From Lutibaculum baratangense AMV1 (GTDB lineage Bacteria > Pseudomonadota > Alphaproteobacteria > Rhizobiales > Tepidamorphaceae), in NCBI RefSeq assembly GCF_000496075.1, contig NZ_AWXZ01000018.1, forward strand, positions 86,498 to 150,497: DNA of 64,000 nucleotides, written 5' to 3'. Shown in pieces: positions 61,040-64,000 of the stretch; position 1 is the first letter of the stretch; each line of letters opens with the position of its first letter. The notes below the pieces were generated by a model. The model searched no databases. It saw only the letters and a program-made list of their open reading frames with translations, and was not told where the DNA came from. The position numbers were made by a program, and so were the translations under genes.

Positions 61040-61741
61040 ATGCCGGCACGGAGCCTCGACCGTTCGCTGATCCGCGGCCTCGACATCTTCGCCTCCATGC
61101 AGGAGGACGATCTGGAAGCCGTGCTGGAGGGCGCGAGCGCCCGCCAGGTGCCGGCCGGCACCCCCGTGTTCGAGCAGGGCGCGGAGGCGCGCGAGTTCTT
61201 CCTCCTGCTGCACGGCCACCTCAAGGTCGTCCAGACCACCCCGGACGGCCAGCAGGTCGTGGTGCGCCACGTCAATCCAGGCGACATATACGGCATCGCG
61301 AAGGCGCTGCGGCGGACCGACTATCCCGCGACCTCGATCGCGGTGGTCGACAGCCTCACCCTCGCCTGGCCCTCGAGCCGCTGGGACCCTCTCGTCGCGC
61401 GCAATCCCGTCCTGGCGACGAATGCGCTGCAGACGGTGGGGCAGCGCCTGCAGGATGCCCACGCGCGGATCCGGGAGCTGTCGACGGAAGAGGTCGAGCG
61501 CCGGGTCGCCCATGCGGTGCTGCGGCTCGTCCAGCAGGCCGGCCGGAAGACGGAGGAGGGGGTCCTCATCGACTTCCCCGTCACCCGCCAGGACATCGCC
61601 GAAATGACCGGCACGACGCTGCACACGGTGAGCCGCGTGATGAGCGCCTGGGAGGCGAAGGGGCTCGTCGCGAGCGGCCGCAAGCGGATCGTCGTGCTCG
61701 ACCCCCATCGCCTCGTCGCGCTCGCCGACGCGGCCGAGTGA
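61040..61741 (+). CDS. Crp/Fnr regulator, NnrR-like
   Basis: Protein of 233 residues. The beta-roll sensor domain has VPAGTPVFEQGAEAREFFLLLHGHLKV, and the DNA-binding domain has FPVTRQDIAEMTGTTLHTVSRVMSAWEAKGLV, which closely resembles NnrR-type nitric-oxide regulators. No iron-sulfur cysteine cluster is present. A perfect NnrR-type palindrome lies before nnrS, about 650 bases downstream, and is a natural target. It ends directly against the convergent DUF6522 gene, with no bases between stops. Confidence 0.85.
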   Translation: MPARSLDRSLIRGLDIFASMQEDDLEAVLEGASARQVPAGTPVFEQGAEAREFFLLLHGHLKVVQTTPDGQQVVVRHVNPGDIYGIAKALRRTDYPATSIAVVDSLTLAWPSSRWDPLVARNPVLATNALQTVGQRLQDAHARIRELSTEEVERRVAHAVLRLVQQAGRKTEEGVLIDFPVTRQDIAEMTGTTLHTVSRVMSAWEAKGLVASGRKRIVVLDPHRLVALADAAE

Positions 61742-62026
61742 TCACCCCCGCCTGGCCGCCGGCGGCATTCCTGCTGCGCCGTAGTCGAGGACGCTGCGCC
61801 TGAGGATCTGGCCGTCGGGGCCGACGACGAGGCGCAGGCGCGCGTTGCGATGGAAGAAGGTGAGGCGGGTGCGCCCCTCGTCCTCCTCCAGTCCACGCTC
61901 GACCCGGGAGGTGATGAGGCCCTCCCGCATCAGCACCGGGATACGCTCCGGCGGAAGCCCGAAGGCCTCGGCAAGCACGCTCGCCTCGACCTCGACGCCG
62001 TCCCGCGTGAAGCTGACGTCGTTCAT
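61742..62026 (-). CDS. DUF6522 protein
   Basis: Protein of 94 residues: VSFTRDGVEVEASVLAEAFGLPP, MREGLITSRVERGLEEDEGRTRLTFFHRNARLRLVV. This matches the small DUF6522 family often seen beside denitrification and nitrate genes. Function is unknown. ATG 62026 overlaps the stop of the upstream DUF1858 gene by 4 bases, so the two are coupled. Confidence 0.75.
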   Translation of the reverse strand: MNDVSFTRDGVEVEASVLAEAFGLPPERIPVLMREGLITSRVERGLEEDEGRTRLTFFHRNARLRLVVGPDGQILRRSVLDYGAAGMPPAARRG

Positions 62027-62283
62027 GTCGCCTGTCCTTCTTCCTGCGTCCGCGCCCGGCCCGGTTCCCCTTCGGCGACGGTGGCCTCGATCTCCGCGAG
62101 GAACGTGGCGAGGTCCATCTCGTGATCCCGGCAGGCGTCGCGGACCGTGTGCAGCCGGGCGACGGGGCACCCCACGCACCTCATGCGGTGGCGCAGGAAC
62201 ACCGGAATCGTGCCCCTGTGCGCGGACATCAGCACGTGGACCGGCATCTCCGGCGAGATCGGGATGGGCGGAACGGGAGACAT
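62023..62283 (-). CDS. DUF1858 redox-disulfide protein
   Basis: Protein of 86 residues with a DUF1858 domain: VHVLMSAHRGTIPVFLRHRMRCVGCPVARLHTV. The CVGC pair and following residues are typical of hybrid-cluster-protein-associated small redox proteins, which are common beside NO-related genes. The start is ATG 62283. It is divergent from nnrS, and the palindrome at 62392-62405 could serve both directions. Confidence 0.8.
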   Translation of the reverse strand: MSPVPPIPISPEMPVHVLMSAHRGTIPVFLRHRMRCVGCPVARLHTVRDACRDHEMDLATFLAEIEATVAEGEPGRARTQEEGQAT

Positions 62284-62391
62284 GATACGCGAGCCTTCGT
62301 GAACTTCGCATCCTTGTAGCGGAGCGCGCCCGCGCGCTCGTTGTTCCGGAGCAAGGAGGGGCAACGGTCGAGACGCTGCCCCGCGAACTCC

Positions 62392-62405
62392 TTGCGCTGC
62401 CGCAA
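62392..62405. promoter_or_regulatory. NnrR-type binding site before nnrS
   Basis: TTGCG-CTGC-CGCAA, a perfect palindrome (arms extend to CCTTGCG/CGCAAGG). It equals the published NnrR-type consensus TTGCG-N4-CGCAA as I recall it. It lies about 59 bases (centre) before the nnrS start. Confidence 0.65.
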
Positions 62406-62457
62406 GGACGCTCCGCCCGCCCGGTGCGAAACGTACGGCCGAAAGGAGCCTTCGCCC

Positions 62458-63642
62458 GTGCCCATGTCGCCTGCCCTTGCCGCCAGCCGGTCGCGCCGCG
62501 AGGCCGGCTGGCTCTTCGCGGCTCCGTTCCGCCCCTTCTTCCTCTTCGCCTCGCTCCATGCGGCGGCCTCGGTGCCCGTCTGGGTATGGATATACGTGTC
62601 GGGCGCGAACGAGGTCGCCCACATGCCGCCCCTCGTCTGGCATGCCCACGAGATGGTGTTCGGCTACCTGCCGGCGGTGATGGCCGGCTACCTCCTCTCC
62701 TCGACGCCGAACTGGACGGGGCGGCTGCCGGCCTCCGGCTGGCCGCTCGCCGGGCTCGTCTCGATCTGGCTCGCGGGCCGCACCGTGCCGCTCGTCGCGC
62801 CCGCCGCCGTGGGCCTCCTCGTCGATGCGGCCTTCCCGCTCGCCGTCGCCTTCGTGCTGATGCGCGAGGCCCGGGCCGGGCGCGCGGCGCAGTCGCGCCA
62901 CGGCCTGATGCTGTTTCCGCTGCTCGCCGCAGGGTCGATCGCCCACAGGCTCTTCGCGGGCGATCATGATGTCGCTTCCCTCCTTGCGAGGCTCGGCATC
63001 GCCGTCGGCATCCTGCTCATCGCCGCCGTCGGCGGGCGGCTCGTGCCGAGCCTGACGCGCAACGCGCTCGCTGCCGGCGGGGCGGAGCGCGTGCCCGAAC
63101 CCTACGGGCGCTTCGACGTCGTCGTCCTCCTCATCGGATCCGCGGCGCTCGCCGGCTGGGTCGCGGCGCCGGCGAGCGTGATCTCCGGGGCGCTCCTCGC
63201 GGCGGCCACCCTCCTGCATCTCGTCCGCCTGGCCCGCTGGCGCGGCTGGCTCCTGCGGGCGGCGGACGTGCTGGCGCTTCACCTCGGCTGTCTCTGGCTG
63301 GTCGTCGGCACCGGGCTCGCGGCGCTGGCGGCCGATCCCCCGGGCGCCGTTCCGCCGGATGCGGCGCTCCATGCCTTCAGCGCGGGCGCGATCGGCGTCA
63401 TGACGATGGCGGTGATGGCGAGGCTCGCGGCGACACGCGGCGTGACGGGGCACGCGAGGGCGGACCTCGCGCTCTGGGCGCTCGGGCTCGTCAACGCGGG
63501 CGCGGTCCTCAGGGTGGCCGCGCCGATGGCGGGGGTGGACCATCTCCCGCTCCTCGTCGCCGGCGCCGCGCTCTGGTCCGGAGGCTTCGCGCTCTTCGCG
63601 CTCGCGATGATCTTCGGCCGGAAGCACCGGCCGGCCCGCTGA
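62458..63642 (+). CDS. nnrS: NnrS family heme-copper membrane protein
   Basis: Polytopic protein of 394 residues with about twelve helices. It has GWLFAAPFRPFFLFASLHAA, PPLVWHAHEMVFGYLPAVMAGYLL (family His-rich entry), GGRLVPSLTRNAL and HAFSAGAIGVMTMAVMARLA. NnrS binds heme and copper and protects iron-sulfur proteins from nitrosative stress; it was first found under NnrR control. AAAGGAG at 62442-62448 is best spaced for GTG 62458; ATG 62464 is the alternative. Confidence 0.9.
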   Translation: MPMSPALAASRSRREAGWLFAAPFRPFFLFASLHAAASVPVWVWIYVSGANEVAHMPPLVWHAHEMVFGYLPAVMAGYLLSSTPNWTGRLPASGWPLAGLVSIWLAGRTVPLVAPAAVGLLVDAAFPLAVAFVLMREARAGRAAQSRHGLMLFPLLAAGSIAHRLFAGDHDVASLLARLGIAVGILLIAAVGGRLVPSLTRNALAAGGAERVPEPYGRFDVVVLLIGSAALAGWVAAPASVISGALLAAATLLHLVRLARWRGWLLRAADVLALHLGCLWLVVGTGLAALAADPPGAVPPDAALHAFSAGAIGVMTMAVMARLAATRGVTGHARADLALWALGLVNAGAVLRVAAPMAGVDHLPLLVAGAALWSGGFALFALAMIFGRKHRPAR

Positions 63643-63796
63643 CCGGGCCCCGCAACGCGTCTCCAGGATCGGGGGGAGGGACGGGGAAACGTCGCGGAGA
63701 GCGGGGTTTCCGTGGGCCGGCGCCGCTGCTGACGCTAGGGAGTCCGGGCTTTCGCGGCAATCGTCACGAAAACTTCGCAACCGCCGAAAAAACCCG
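63643..63796. other. Intergenic region before the terminal promoter
   Basis: No gene is recognised. The sequence becomes AT-richer toward its right end (CGAAAAAACCCG), as expected for an UP-element-like lead-in to the strong promoter that follows. Confidence 0.4.
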
Positions 63797-63825
63797 TTGA
63801 CGCGAAAATCGGCTCCCCCTATATA
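63797..63825 (+). promoter_or_regulatory. Strong sigma-70 promoter, likely of an rRNA operon
   Basis: TTGACG (63797-63802), exactly 17 bases, TATATA (63820-63825). This is near consensus, which is rare in such a GC-rich genome and typical of rRNA promoters. Confidence 0.6.
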
Positions 63826-64000
63826 CGCATCACCGACGGCGACGGGGCGCTCTGCTCCTTCCGGGGTTCCGGCCCTGGATGTTCGCCGATTTGGTCTTTA
63901 CAAGATATCGCGATTGCGGCAGGGTCCTGGGGTTTCGGCTTTGGGGATTGCGGATTGCGCCTTGGGCATTGCCCGAGGGTGGAGGGTTTTGCTGCTTTGA
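63826..64000 (+). other. Non-coding leader at the right edge, probably of an rRNA operon
   Basis: After the promoter no credible protein is seen. GGTCTTTACAAG (about 63892-63903) resembles a boxA antitermination motif, and short repeats of GGATTGC occur near 63945-63960. The 16S rRNA gene itself is not reached. The identity is inference from the promoter and the lack of coding. Confidence 0.35.

Noticed and set aside
63797..64000. A 67-codon frame at the right edge
   Set aside because: It begins inside the minus-35 of the strong promoter, has no ribosome site and shows no family features.
1..64000. tRNA genes, CRISPR arrays, insertion sequences, prophage
   Set aside because: No cloverleaf-like genes, regularly spaced repeats, transposases, integrases or phage proteins were recognised by reading. 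A tRNA or repeat-finder run was not possible, so small elements could be missed.

Overview
This is a GC-rich chromosomal window that reads as an alphaproteobacterium of the Hyphomicrobiales (Rhizobiales), possibly close to Salinarimonas or Methylobacterium. The taxonomic hints are a RegB/RegA (ActS/ActR) pair, MmcB, DUF2852, DUF6522 and DUF6600 proteins, an RpoE/ChrR pair, an intracellular PHA depolymerase and a coxEFG remnant. The genus is inference. No transposase, prophage, CRISPR array or tRNA was seen. The only compositionally odd patch is a small AT-richer islet at about 29.15-29.79 kb.

Layout. 0-2.2 kb: the end of a carbon monoxide dehydrogenase maturation cluster (coxE partial, coxF, coxG). 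2.2-11.5 kb: housekeeping and envelope genes (RlpA-like lipoprotein, DMT exporter, GtrA, a flavoprotein, an MBL hydrolase, a class A penicillin-binding protein, a polysaccharide deacetylase lipoprotein, a DUF6600 protein with a long Ala/Glu/Pro tail). 11.6-18.5 kb: the alternative spermidine pathway (nspC plus carboxy(nor)spermidine synthase), a soluble FtsK translocase, slyX, a YgjP-like metallopeptidase and a DUF2852 protein. 18.6-25.7 kb: a sulfotransferase-like protein, a PHA depolymerase with an added helix-hairpin-helix tail, a 53-residue membrane protein, the RegB/RegA redox two-component system, mmcB, a small cytochrome c and a glycosyltransferase.

25.7-35.0 kb looks like a local singlet-oxygen/sigma-E module. 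The ECF sigma factor gene, a flavoprotein-DUF1365-cyclopropane synthase operon and an SDR-NTF2 operon each carry a (T/C)GATCC-N18-TA promoter. The partner anti-sigma gene chrR is split by a one-base frameshift in a G6 run, between its zinc anti-sigma domain and its cupin sensor domain. 35.2-38.4 kb: a complete glycine betaine ABC importer (proVWX). 38.9-46.7 kb: a basic/polar amino-acid ABC importer, a TetR regulator, an aminotransferase, a ThDP decarboxylase (AruH/AruI-like, arginine transaminase route) and a LysR regulator. Two identical TTGAAC-N4-GTTCAA palindromes flank tetR and should couple uptake to catabolism.

46.7-63.6 kb is the anaerobic nitrate respiration region: xthA, an AhpD-like protein, a Crp/Fnr regulator, two narK transporters, narGHJI, a PpiC/NifM-like isomerase, a small unknown protein, a hemerythrin-like protein, a beta-carbonic anhydrase, an NnrR-like regulator, DUF6522 and DUF1858 proteins and NnrS. 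A perfect TTGCG-N4-CGCAA palindrome lies before nnrS, and FNR-type boxes lie in the narK/crp-fnr gap. The window ends in a strong sigma-70 promoter followed by a non-coding leader that probably precedes an rRNA operon.
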